A stretch of DNA of 64,000 bases, from the NCBI RefSeq assembly GCF_003833015.1, contig NZ_RJLQ01000012.1, positions 80,606 through 144,605 on the forward strand, in the 5' to 3' direction. Below the pieces are notes generated by a model. It ran no database searches. It had not been told where the DNA came from and saw nothing but the letters and a program-made list of their open reading frames with translations. Each line of letters begins with the position of its first letter. Position 1 is the stretch's first letter. Source of the stretch: Clostridium sp. E02. GTDB taxonomy: Bacteria; Bacillota; Clostridia; Lachnospirales; Lachnospiraceae. A program made the translations under genes and the position numbers. This document shows positions 9,385 to 17,883 of the stretch, in pieces.

Positions 9385-9420
9385 AAAAGGGGTGGCTGCG
9401 TATTGCAGCCGTCCCTTTTT
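9385..9420. terminator. Bidirectional terminator between flagellin and glycosyltransferase
   Basis: GGCTGC / GCAGCC core (9394-9399 and 9405-9410) extended by GGGG/CCC pairing, flanked by an A run on the left and a T run on the right, so it can serve both the flagellin gene and the convergent gene at 9453. Confidence 0.88.
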
Positions 9421-9452
9421 ATGCGCTTTTATCTTATGGAGAGAGAAGCTTT

Positions 9453-11282
9453 TCATGAAATTGGTTTTGCTTTTTTTGTACAGAGAACAAAGTACCGGTC
9501 CAGATGCTCTGTTTGTTTGCTATTTAATTCCTTTGGCAGATTACTTCCCAGAATGCCTCTTACTTCTGCGGTTACGCCTAATTGGTTTAGTAACAATAAA
9601 AGCCCAGAGATCGGAATGAGGGTCATGGAAGAATTGGCGTTTAAGAGAGTTTCTTCCTTTAGCCCTTTTTTTACGTCAAGAGAATAGGGGTTTTTCACGT
9701 AGAAGGTGAGAGAACCGGTATCTGCTAGTTGAGCCGTACAGGCGGTAAGGAGCTCCTTATAGTCTGGATAAAGGGATAGATCCTTCCCAAAGCGAATGAA
9801 GTGGAAGGTTCCTTCGGGAATATACTTGTGGGTTTCCATGGCAGAAGGGGAGAGGGCGATGGAAGATTGAAAGGGACATAAGTCAGGAGCAAATTGCGAA
9901 TCCGTAAGTAGAAACGAGAACAAAGCCTTTTTTCCATCTCTTCGAACCTGCGTCTGCAACTGCAGTGCATCGGCTCCATAACCGGGGTCAATCTCAAGGA
10001 CAGACAGCTCCTTTGGCTGTGCGGGAATGGTTCCTTCTATATGAGTCAACTGGTAGGAGTCATAGACAAAGTGATGATCCCATGGATCTAATCCGTGTTT
10101 TTTAAGAAATAAAGCCCTTCCGTTTAGAAGTGTATTGGATTTTAATTGGTCTGCCTTTCCCGATACACTTCCAAAGTGATAACACCAGGTATCTTTGCAC
10201 AGAACCTGTTTAAACCCAGCCCGTCTTGCCCGTAGGCTGAAATCATCATCCCAAAATTCCATGGTGTAGAAATACCGGTCCGCAAACCCAATGGTGTCTA
10301 CAAGATCCATGTCATAAAGTGCAATTACCGGCATAAGACGGCAACGCTCTTCCCATAGATAGGGACAGGGTAAATTGTGGAGTTTGGCTTTCTCTTCTGC
10401 ATTCTCTGGGGTGAAATCTTCAATCATACTTTGCCGGTTACTGGTGTTTGGAGTGCTTGGCGAAGCCATGATAATCTTGGGGTCGGAACGGACACAAGCG
10501 AGGAGATTATCAAGCCAGTGACTGGTAAGAATGGTATCATTGTTTACAAAGGCAACGTATTTTCCCTCGCAGATCCGGTACATAAGAGAAAAAATCATTG
10601 TCTTGACGTTTTCTTTTAAGGTGATCACTTTACGAATCGGTAATTGATCAAAATATTCCTGCGTTCCGTCAGTGGAACCATCGTTTAATAGAATTAATTC
10701 ACATGGATATTTTTCTAAATCTGTCGTTCGAAACAGACTTTCCAAACACTTTTTTGTATAATCCACTTTATTATAAACTGGGATGAAAATTGAAATTAAA
10801 TAGTTCTCCCCTCTCTTTGTATACGTGTTTTTATGATGCTCGATAAATTCATTTTTGTAATATTGATTCATTTTTTCTTTGTCCGGATAGACAAAAAGCC
10901 AAAAATAGGTATCTTCTTTCCATTCCTTTAAAAATGGAATTAATTGAAATTCAACTAAATCCTTTGCTTTTTCCACTTGTTTTTCTGCCAGTAAGTAAAA
11001 GAGCCGGTCAATGGTCCAGGCTATATTTTCATACATAGCATCATAAGAAATTGGCAGAGATTTAAACTTTGGATTCCTGCAAAGTGGTTTTAAGTTAGAA
11101 TGGATCCTGGCAAAGTTTTTCAAATGACCGATGCAGCTGTTTGCTTCCTGTTTGAATAAAGCGGAGAGTAACGAGTCTGCAATATGGATTAGGAACTCCT
11201 GGGACCTTAGAGCTGCCCGGTATGACTCATGGGGCGTGTCATTTGATTGAGCAAAGACTCTGCTTTTGTTCGTATAAATCAT
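9453..11282 (-). CDS. Family 2 glycosyltransferase with C-terminal methyltransferase-like domain
   Basis: 609 aa. Helical N-terminal region 1-155 of unknown role; GT2 catalytic domain about 162-375 with entry strand LISIFIPVYNKVDYTKKCLE, nucleotide-binding LLNDGSTDGTQEYF, metal motif FVNNDT (246-250) and acidic catalytic motif EFWDDDFSLRARRAG. The tail from about 425 holds VLEIDPGYGADALQL, which resembles SAM-binding motif I of class I methyltransferases, but later motifs are not obvious, so it may be inactive. Likely role: flagellin glycan synthesis, inferred from convergence with flagellin and from a sigma-28-type promoter upstream. ATG preceded by AGAAGGTG on the minus strand. Confidence 0.85.
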   Translation of the reverse strand: MIYTNKSRVFAQSNDTPHESYRAALRSQEFLIHIADSLLSALFKQEANSCIGHLKNFARIHSNLKPLCRNPKFKSLPISYDAMYENIAWTIDRLFYLLAEKQVEKAKDLVEFQLIPFLKEWKEDTYFWLFVYPDKEKMNQYYKNEFIEHHKNTYTKRGENYLISIFIPVYNKVDYTKKCLESLFRTTDLEKYPCELILLNDGSTDGTQEYFDQLPIRKVITLKENVKTMIFSLMYRICEGKYVAFVNNDTILTSHWLDNLLACVRSDPKIIMASPSTPNTSNRQSMIEDFTPENAEEKAKLHNLPCPYLWEERCRLMPVIALYDMDLVDTIGFADRYFYTMEFWDDDFSLRARRAGFKQVLCKDTWCYHFGSVSGKADQLKSNTLLNGRALFLKKHGLDPWDHHFVYDSYQLTHIEGTIPAQPKELSVLEIDPGYGADALQLQTQVRRDGKKALFSFLLTDSQFAPDLCPFQSSIALSPSAMETHKYIPEGTFHFIRFGKDLSLYPDYKELLTACTAQLADTGSLTFYVKNPYSLDVKKGLKEETLLNANSSMTLIPISGLLLLLNQLGVTAEVRGILGSNLPKELNSKQTEHLDRYFVLCTKKAKPIS

Positions 11283-11444
11283 GGTTCAAACACCTTCTTT
11301 TCTATATTTCTATCTAAGAGGCTTTTTAAGCCTGTTAGGAATACTATATGCCGTCTCTCTCTCTTTTGGTGGTTGACCTGCAATTTCATAGCGGCAGAAA
11401 GAAAATCGAAACTATTTGTTATAAAAAATTAATAAATATTACTT

Positions 11445-11471
11445 TTATCGACATTATCCCCTTAATATTTC
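11445..11471 (-). promoter_or_regulatory. Sigma-28-type promoter of the flagellin-linked glycosyltransferase
   Basis: On the minus strand: GAAA, 15 bp, GTCGATAA, about 163 bp before the glycosyltransferase start. The -10 is identical to those before fliD and cheV. Confidence 0.55.
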
Positions 11472-11488
11472 TAAAAAAGTTTCGATAT
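11462..11488 (+). promoter_or_regulatory. Plus-strand sigma-28-like element upstream of flgB
   Basis: TTAA, 15 bp, TTCGATAT, overlapping the divergent minus-strand promoter. It lies 460 bp from flgB, and the region is very AT-rich, so it could be chance. Confidence 0.3.
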
Positions 11489-11788
11489 ATGTAGTGGAAT
11501 GTTTAAAAAAAGTAAAAATATAACCAAAATAAATGAGAAAATAAAAATTACGCATAAAAAAATATTTTAAATTTTAGTAAATGGCTAATTTTTTTAGAAG
11601 TATATAGCGGGGGAATAATTCAGTTATAATCAGTTTAATGACAGGCTTTTGCCAATTAAAATCAGAATTTTATGGCAAAAATGGAAAAGTTTTACTATTT
11701 AAATTGAATAAATGCCCATAGAATCAACACTGCTGTAAAGTAGTCCCGGCTAATATGCAGAATTCTCATTCGACAAGAGAGAAGATTC

Positions 11789-11817
11789 TTGACATTATTT
11801 GTAATAAAATGTAAAAT
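11789..11817 (+). promoter_or_regulatory. Sigma-A-type promoter of the giant flagellar operon
   Basis: TTGACA, exact 17-bp spacer, TAAAAT. Predicted start near 11824 leaves a ~128-nt leader before flgB. As the only strong housekeeping promoter seen before flgB, it probably drives the early flagellar class. Confidence 0.85.
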
Positions 11818-11951
11818 AAAGTAAGAAAAATTACAAAAAACAAAAGTTTTTGGGATAGGCTGTAAAAATTTAACTAAATTTTACATACTTACGCAGCCTG
11901 AATCCGTTTTACAGGCATTTTGCCGGAAGAGATGAAAGTGAGGAAAATCCG

Positions 11952-12332
11952 ATGAACGCAATATTTGGAAACAACATTTCCATGGCAGAGAAATCTCTGG
12001 ATTATCTATGGACAAAGCAGAAAACAACGCTTACCAATATAGCCAATGGAGATACGCCAGGGTACAAAGCGAAGAATGTAACGTTTGAAAATGAGTTCCG
12101 CAAGCGTTTGATGTCAGGGAAAGGCAGTACATCGTCTGATATTGGGAATATCATCAACCGGTCTAGGTATTTTGTCCATAGCACGGATCAGGAATCTGCA
12201 AGAGTGGATGGGAATAACGTCAACATGGATGTAGAAAATGTAGAACTGGCAAGAACGACTCTGCAATATCAATATGAACTAAATGCATTTAACAGTGAGA
12301 TAAGCAGATTGCGTACAATGATAAAAGGTTAA
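11952..12332 (+). CDS. flgB: Flagellar proximal rod protein FlgB
   Basis: 126 aa, normal length. N-terminal helix AEKSLDYLWTKQKTTLTNIA with the rod-family ANxxTPGYKA motif (NIANGDTPGYKAKNVTF) and C-terminal helix typical of FlgB. First gene of the giant operon; builds the proximal rod with FlgC, FlgF and FlgG and is exported by the flagellar type III apparatus. Start ATG is preceded by a modest GTGAGGAAA. fliE follows after 20 bp; the usual flgC neighbour is missing here and found at 25253. Confidence 0.96.
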   Translation: MNAIFGNNISMAEKSLDYLWTKQKTTLTNIANGDTPGYKAKNVTFENEFRKRLMSGKGSTSSDIGNIINRSRYFVHSTDQESARVDGNNVNMDVENVELARTTLQYQYELNAFNSEISRLRTMIKG

Positions 12333-12352
12333 AACAGGAGGCACGAAAAAAG

Positions 12353-12664
12353 ATGGAACAGATGTTTATAACACCCATGAATCCTTATAGCACCATTGCT
12401 GATATGGGCAATGATAAGAAAGTAGCATCCGGTCAGGACGGCAGTGCTATGTTTCAGGACATTTTCAAAGAAGCGGTTCAGAACGTACAAAGCTCAGAGG
12501 CAGATTTGTCCAAACAGGAATATTTGTTGTCTACGGGACAGATTGATGATGCACATACGGTACCGGCAGCAGCAGCGAAGGCTCAGTTATCGGTAGAACT
12601 TTTATCAACACTTCGGAATAAAGCGCTGGAAGCTTATACTGAAATGATTCGAATCAGCATTTAA
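12353..12664 (+). CDS. fliE: Flagellar hook-basal body protein FliE
   Basis: 103 aa. C-terminal block VPAAAAKAQLSVELLSTLRNKALEAYTEMIRI (in parts: AKAQLSVELL, KALEAYTEMIRI) is the FliE signature. FliE joins the MS ring to the rod and is an early export substrate. Start ATG has AACAGGAGGC upstream. Lies between flgB and fliF, 20 and 26 bp away. Confidence 0.95.
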   Translation: MEQMFITPMNPYSTIADMGNDKKVASGQDGSAMFQDIFKEAVQNVQSSEADLSKQEYLLSTGQIDDAHTVPAAAAKAQLSVELLSTLRNKALEAYTEMIRISI

Positions 12665-12690
12665 GACAGATAACGGGGCGGACGGACGCG

Positions 12691-14277
12691 ATGAATAAAA
12701 TTAAAGATTTTTTAAGTAATATAAATGATAGAACGAAAAAATTAGTAATTGCCGGGGTTATTGGAGTACTTGTTATCACAGGAGCGGTGATAGCGGCATT
12801 GTCCATGAGACAAAAACCGTATGAAGTTATGTTTACTGGGGTAGGGAGTGAAGAAGCAAAACAAATCATAGGAAAACTGCAGGAAGATGAGATCGACTAT
12901 CAATACAAAGATGGCGATATTATGGTACCCACAGAAAAGATGGATACAACAAAAGCCATGCTTGTATCGGCGGGATATCCCAAAAGCGGTTTTACATATG
13001 ATGTTTTTAAAAACAACGTGAGCCTTATGACGACTGATTCTGATCGTAAGACCTTTAAGCTATATGATCTGGAGACTAGAATCGGTTCTACAATCCAGAT
13101 ATTTGAAGGTGTAAAGGAAGCATATGTTACGATAGCCCTGGGAGAAACTTCTAAATATGCGCTGTCAGAAGATAACGCAAAAGAAGCAAGTGCCCAGGCT
13201 GTTGTCGTGATGGAAGACGGCGGATCCCCCACAAAAGAACAGGCAAAGTCTATACAGCTTTTAATATCCAGAAGTATACCGGGTATGGTGATTGATAATG
13301 TATCTGTTTTTGATGGGAATGGACTGGAAGTATCGATAGATTCCGAAGATGAAGATATTAACTCAGGCAAAGCAGGAGAAGAGATCTCTAAATTAATCGA
13401 AGATCAGATCTCTGCAAAAGTCATGAATGTACTGGGACCTGTTTATGGAAACGGTAATGTACGTGTTTCTGTAAAGGGCACCGTCAATATGGAAAAACTT
13501 ATCCGGGAAAGCATCGTTTATAATACACCGGAGAAGATTGATGAGAAGGATAAAACCGGATTGACATCCGAAGAGTCCATAAACAAAGAGTATTCAGGAG
13601 ATGGAAAAACCGCTTCTGGAGTTGCTGGTTCCGAGGCAAACGCAGACATTCCCCAATACAATGCAGGGGAAGGCGGGACAAATAGTGTATATGGTTCCAG
13701 CAGCTTAACCAGAAAATATCTGTTAAATCAAATCAAAGAGCAGGGTCAGATTAACCCAGGCAGTCTTGAGAATCTGACCATTTCTGTTGTGGTGAATGGG
13801 ACCGGATTCGGGACGATAAGCATTGATGATATTCGTGATTTGGCAGGGAATGCAGCCGGAATCGTTCAGGCAGACCGTCCGGAGAAGATTACGGTAGTAG
13901 CAGCTCCGTTTTATACCATTGATGTTCCCAAAGAACCAGAGACACCTGCAGAGACAGCGGTTAAAGGAATCCTGATCAATCAGTGGATCTTAATTGGTGC
14001 CATGGCTGGTGTACTGTTACTGATTCTGATCATTATCCTTGTGATAAGGAACAGAAGAAGGAAAAGAGCTCTTCTGGATGAGATGGAAGAGAGTCAGGAA
14101 GATGTTCCAACTCTTGATCCCTTGGATAAAAATAGTCTGTCAGAAATCTTGTCGCCAGAGGAAGACAGAGGCGCAGAACTGCGTAACAATGTTCGTGATT
14201 TTGCAGAGCAGAACCCTGAGATATCCGCTCAGTTGTTGAAGACATGGTTGAATGGAGGAAACAATAATGACGAATAA
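12691..14277 (+). CDS. fliF: Flagellar MS-ring protein FliF
   Basis: 528 aa. TM1 about 16-37, large periplasmic-side ring-building region 40-428 (YscJ/FliF-type, including VSVVVNGTG), TM2 about 430-452, then a short cytoplasmic tail with the acidic FliG-binding end (DFAEQNPEISAQLLKTWLNG). The membrane ring is the platform for switch and export gate. The last 11 nt overlap fliG, so the two are translationally coupled. Confidence 0.97.
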   Translation: MNKIKDFLSNINDRTKKLVIAGVIGVLVITGAVIAALSMRQKPYEVMFTGVGSEEAKQIIGKLQEDEIDYQYKDGDIMVPTEKMDTTKAMLVSAGYPKSGFTYDVFKNNVSLMTTDSDRKTFKLYDLETRIGSTIQIFEGVKEAYVTIALGETSKYALSEDNAKEASAQAVVVMEDGGSPTKEQAKSIQLLISRSIPGMVIDNVSVFDGNGLEVSIDSEDEDINSGKAGEEISKLIEDQISAKVMNVLGPVYGNGNVRVSVKGTVNMEKLIRESIVYNTPEKIDEKDKTGLTSEESINKEYSGDGKTASGVAGSEANADIPQYNAGEGGTNSVYGSSSLTRKYLLNQIKEQGQINPGSLENLTISVVVNGTGFGTISIDDIRDLAGNAAGIVQADRPEKITVVAAPFYTIDVPKEPETPAETAVKGILINQWILIGAMAGVLLLILIIILVIRNRRRKRALLDEMEESQEDVPTLDPLDKNSLSEILSPEEDRGAELRNNVRDFAEQNPEISAQLLKTWLNGGNNNDE

Positions 14278-15271
14278 TTTAACGCCGGAGCAAAAAGCGG
14301 CAACGGTTATTGTTTCACTTGGTGTGGATAAAGCTTCAAAGATCTATAAGTATTTAAGTGAGGAAGATATTGAAAAAGTAACCGTAGAGGTGGCAAAGCT
14401 TGGACATGTGGAAGCAGAAACCACCGAATCGATCTTGGATGAGTTTTATAAGACATGTCTCACTCAGAAAGTAGTTACAGACGGAGGGCTGGAATATGCC
14501 AGAACAGTACTGGAAAAGGCATTTGGTGAAAGTACAGCAAACAGCCTCCTCCAGAAAGTAACCCATTCCCTGAAATCAAGATCGTTTGGCTTTATCAGAA
14601 AAAGTGATTCCAAAAATCTGTTTTCCGTTTTACAGCACGAGCGCGCTCAGACCATAGCGCTGGTTCTTTCCTATACGAATGAGGAGATGACTGCGCAGCT
14701 GATAGCAGAACTGCAGCCAGAAAAACGTCTTCAAGTAGTGGAATCCATAGCTAGAATGGAAAGCGCTTCTCCTGAGGCAATTAAGATTGTTGAAAGTGAA
14801 ATTAAGAAAAAGTTCTCCGGTATCTTAACGACCGATTATACAACGGTTGGAGGTATCGATTACATAGCAAATGTAATGAACCATATGGACCGAGGAAACG
14901 AAAAACTTATCTTCGACGAATTGGGAAGAAAAGATGCAGAACTTGCGGATACCATCCGAAAGAAGATGTTTGTATTCGAGGATATCATTACCATGGACGA
15001 TCGTTCCATTCAGCGTTTTATCCGCGAATGCGATATGAAAGATATGGTATATGCGCTTAAGAATGCCAATAAGCAGATTACTGAGATTATCTTCTCTAAT
15101 ATGTCAGCCCGTATGAAGGAAAGCATTGAGTCCGATATGGAAGTGACTGTAAACGTCCGCTTACGAGATGTAGAAGAAGCGCAGCAGAGAATTGTTGGTA
15201 TTATCAGACGTCTGGAGGAAGAAGGCGAATTGATCATCAGCAAGGGCGGAAAGGATGATATCATTGCCTAA
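14267..15271 (+). CDS. fliG: Flagellar motor switch protein FliG
   Basis: 334 aa from ATG 14267, chosen because GGAGG (14255-14258) is 8 nt upstream; an in-frame ATG at 14252 sits on that site. Begins TNNLTPEQKAATVIVSLG. The middle-domain motif usually read EHPQTIA is here HERAQTIALVLSY. C-terminal torque helix region contains charged residues in FEDIITMDDRSIQRFIREC. FliG binds FliF and FliM and contacts MotA to generate torque. Overlaps fliF by 11 nt and fliH by 17 nt. Confidence 0.96.
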   Translation: MTNNLTPEQKAATVIVSLGVDKASKIYKYLSEEDIEKVTVEVAKLGHVEAETTESILDEFYKTCLTQKVVTDGGLEYARTVLEKAFGESTANSLLQKVTHSLKSRSFGFIRKSDSKNLFSVLQHERAQTIALVLSYTNEEMTAQLIAELQPEKRLQVVESIARMESASPEAIKIVESEIKKKFSGILTTDYTTVGGIDYIANVMNHMDRGNEKLIFDELGRKDAELADTIRKKMFVFEDIITMDDRSIQRFIRECDMKDMVYALKNANKQITEIIFSNMSARMKESIESDMEVTVNVRLRDVEEAQQRIVGIIRRLEEEGELIISKGGKDDIIA

Positions 15272-16025
15272 TATTATGAAAAGATCCCAGATTACGGGAG
15301 AGGTTCTGGATTATGGATTAAAAGATTTAGAGGATATCATGACTGGAAGTGACTGCGAATCTCTTTCGGGGGAGCAGTTGTTAACAGAATCAGAAGAGAG
15401 CCGGCATCAACAGACAGACGAGGTGTACGAGGAAGCTTTAAAAGAAGCGCAAGAGATCGTAAGTCAGGCAAAAGAAGAAGCCAAACGGATTCGAACCGAT
15501 GCCAGGGAAGATGGGCATCAAGAGGGATATGAAACTGGGTTTCAAGAAGGAAAAGAAAAAGCGTTTGAGGAACACAAACAAGAGTTAGATCGGCAGCTAG
15601 AAGCGTTTCAGAATTCCATAAAAGAAACCATTGAAAGCGTGGCAGAGGAAAAGAACCACATACTAGATCAATACATAGATGATTTAAAGAAGATCACATT
15701 AACCATCGCTGAGAAAGTAATTCAAACGAGTCTAAGATCCAGTGGTGAAATTATTAAACGGATGATTGTCACGGCTGCAGGGAAGTTAAAAAAGACCCAG
15801 TGGGTTAAAATTTATGTTTCTCAAAAAGACGCTGGTTTGATGATTCAGGGAGATGTGGGGCTTTTAAAAGAACTGTCTCACATTTCAGGAAATATCAAGA
15901 TAATAGCCATGGAGAATGCAGAAGATGGTACCTGCATCATCGAACTTCCAGAAGAAATCATAGACGTTAGTGTGAATACTCAGATTGAAAATATCAAGGG
16001 AATACTAAACAACGCAAGACTGTAA
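15255..16025 (+). CDS. fliH: Flagellar export ATPase regulator FliH
   Basis: 256 aa. Starts MISLPNIMKRSQITGE; long coiled-coil 55-150 rich in E, Q and K with the GxxxG-like stretch DGHQEGYETGFQEGKEKAFE (about 90-110), then a C-terminal globular part (KITLTIAEKVIQTSL; ELPEEIIDVSVNTQIENIKG). FliH inhibits FliI and docks it to the export gate. Start ATG 15255 overlaps fliG; AAGGGCGG upstream. A second ATG at 15276 lacks a ribosome site. Confidence 0.93.
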   Translation: MISLPNIMKRSQITGEVLDYGLKDLEDIMTGSDCESLSGEQLLTESEESRHQQTDEVYEEALKEAQEIVSQAKEEAKRIRTDAREDGHQEGYETGFQEGKEKAFEEHKQELDRQLEAFQNSIKETIESVAEEKNHILDQYIDDLKKITLTIAEKVIQTSLRSSGEIIKRMIVTAAGKLKKTQWVKIYVSQKDAGLMIQGDVGLLKELSHISGNIKIIAMENAEDGTCIIELPEEIIDVSVNTQIENIKGILNNARL

Positions 16026-16039
16026 TGGGGAGGACCCAC

Positions 16040-17341
16040 ATGTTTAAAGAGTTATCTGATCTTATTATGAAGACGGAGACGATCGACCATATCGGGAAGA
16101 TTGAGAATATTGTAGGGATGTCTATGGAGGCATCTGGAGGCAAAGCAAGCATTGGAGATATTGCCTACATATATAATGAAGATAAGCAAGAACAGATACC
16201 AGTCGAAGTCGTAGGGTTTAAGAATGACAAGATCCAGCTTATGGCCTATGAAAATATGAATGGGATTGCGGCAGGGAGTTTTGTGAGAAATACCAGAAGA
16301 AGGCTGAAAATACCAGTGGGTGATTTCTTACGAGGACGGATTATTGATGCCAAGGGAGAACCCATAGATGGGAAAGGTCCCTTTGAATCACCACGCTACT
16401 ATTATGTGGAAAATCCATACATCAATCCGCTTACCCGTCCGCCCATTACCGAGAAGCTGGAATTTGGAGTAAAAGCGATTGATGGGGTGAACACCATTGG
16501 AAAAGGGCAGCGTATTGGGATCTTTGCTGGAAGTGGTGTGGGAAAAAGTACGCTTCTAGGAATGATTGCTAGAAATGTTAAGGCAGATATCAACGTGGTT
16601 GCACTAGTTGGGGAGCGAGGCCGTGAGGTTCGTGAGTTTATAGAGAAGGATTTAGGACCAGAAGGAATGAAACGTACGGTATTGGTGGTCGCAACCTCCG
16701 ATCAGCCGGCTATGCTTCGCATGAAGTGTCCCCTTGTGGCAACTACCATTGCAGAGTATTTCAAGAATCAGGGGAAAGATGTCCTGCTTATGATGGATTC
16801 TCTTACCCGCTTTGCGATGGCTCAAAGGGAGATTGGACTTGCCATTGGAGAACCGCCAGTGGCAAGAGGCTATACACCATCCATCTATGCGGAGTTTCCA
16901 AAACTGCTAGAGCGCAGCGGTAATTTTCCCGAAGGTTCCATTACAGGGATTTATACTGTATTGGTGGAAGGGGACGATACCAACGAGCCGATTGCAGATA
17001 CCGTAAGAGGAATTGTAGATGGTCATATTGTTCTAAGCCGAAAGCTTGCCAATGCCAATCATTTCCCCGCCATTGATATCAGTGCCAGTATTTCTCGTCT
17101 GATGAATAACATCGTATCAGAAGAGCATCTTTCCTTGGTTTCCCGGATCAGGGACATGTTAAGTCTTTACGAAAAGAATGAGGACTTGATCTCAATCGGT
17201 GCTTATAAAGCAGGGACCAATCCCAAACTTGATGTGGCAATATCGAAGATAGACAAGATCAATGCGTTTTTGTGTCAGGGAATTCAAGAGAATGACAATT
17301 ATGAAGAGATACTAATAAAGATGAAAGCGATCTTAGCGTAA
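16040..17341 (+). CDS. fliI: Flagellar export ATPase FliI
   Basis: 433 aa from ATG 16040, which has GGGGAGGAC 6 nt upstream; an in-frame ATG at 16025 overlaps that site. Walker A GIFAGSGVGKSTLL (about 160-173), Walker B VLLMMDSLTRFAMA, catalytic Glu in GERGREVREFIE. Homologous to F1-ATPase beta. Drives unfolding and entry of substrates with FliH and FliJ. Start lies 12 nt after the fliH stop region. Confidence 0.97.
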   Translation: MFKELSDLIMKTETIDHIGKIENIVGMSMEASGGKASIGDIAYIYNEDKQEQIPVEVVGFKNDKIQLMAYENMNGIAAGSFVRNTRRRLKIPVGDFLRGRIIDAKGEPIDGKGPFESPRYYYVENPYINPLTRPPITEKLEFGVKAIDGVNTIGKGQRIGIFAGSGVGKSTLLGMIARNVKADINVVALVGERGREVREFIEKDLGPEGMKRTVLVVATSDQPAMLRMKCPLVATTIAEYFKNQGKDVLLMMDSLTRFAMAQREIGLAIGEPPVARGYTPSIYAEFPKLLERSGNFPEGSITGIYTVLVEGDDTNEPIADTVRGIVDGHIVLSRKLANANHFPAIDISASISRLMNNIVSEEHLSLVSRIRDMLSLYEKNEDLISIGAYKAGTNPKLDVAISKIDKINAFLCQGIQENDNYEEILIKMKAILA

Positions 17342-17362
17342 GCCAGAGAAAGAAGGCAGAAG

Positions 17363-17812
17363 ATGAAAAAGTTTAACTTTCCTCTCCATACAGTTTTAAA
17401 TTATAAAGAACAGGTATTAGACAGTCTCAAAAGCGAACACGCGCAGATGATAAAAAAAGTGGAGCTGCAGGAGAAAAAGATTCAGGATCTGATTGAGAAG
17501 AGAAAACAGACGGTACTTTGTTTTGGTGAAGACATGAAACATGGGGTCGGCATCAATATGATGAGGGAATATGAAAGTTATATCACCTTTATGCAGCAAA
17601 AAATACTGGCAGAACAAGGTATATTGCAAAAACTGAAAGCCAGGGAAGAAAAAAAGAGAGAAGAAGTGGTAGAAGCCAGAAAAGAAAAGGCTTCGATCGA
17701 TAAGTTGAAAGAGAAAAAACTTCTACAGTACAACAAAGAATCAATGCGAAACGATGAATTGTTCATTGATGAATTTGTATCAAACACCATGTCAGTTCAT
17801 AACAACAGGTAA
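17363..17812 (+). CDS. fliJ: Flagellar export protein FliJ
   Basis: 149 aa, entirely helical. Begins KKFNFPLHTVLNYKEQVLDS, the FliJ-type opening (F.F.L..VL..K...E), followed by an antiparallel coiled coil rich in K and E. FliJ is the central stalk of the FliI hexamer and links to FlhA. Located directly after fliI (21 bp) as usual. Low sequence conservation, so position carries much of the call. Confidence 0.9.
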   Translation: MKKFNFPLHTVLNYKEQVLDSLKSEHAQMIKKVELQEKKIQDLIEKRKQTVLCFGEDMKHGVGINMMREYESYITFMQQKILAEQGILQKLKAREEKKREEVVEARKEKASIDKLKEKKLLQYNKESMRNDELFIDEFVSNTMSVHNNR

Positions 17813-17883
17813 TCCTGTCAAAGATATTTGGACAGTTGCCATAAATAATATGCCAATGGCAGAAAAAGAAAGGAGGGAAAAAG

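Larger units (their letters stand above)
11283..11951. other. Non-coding 670-bp divergent control region before the flagellar operon
   Basis: AT-rich stretch without a convincing gene. It holds a sigma-28-type promoter for the minus-strand glycosyltransferase (11445-11471), an overlapping plus-strand look-alike (11462-11488), a hairpin pairing TTTTGCCA (11647-11654) with TGGCAAAA (11673-11680) plus an inner TAAAAT/ATTTTA stem, the sigma-A-type promoter of flgB (11789-11817), and a leader of about 130 nt with GGCTG (11858-11862)/CAGCC (11894-11898) and CCTG/CAGG pairing. I looked for c-di-GMP-I riboswitch signature blocks and did not find them. Confidence 0.6.

Noticed and set aside
11640..11951. 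c-di-GMP-I riboswitch before flgB
   Set aside because: Conserved blocks such as GGCAAACC and GGACGCAAAGCC are not present.
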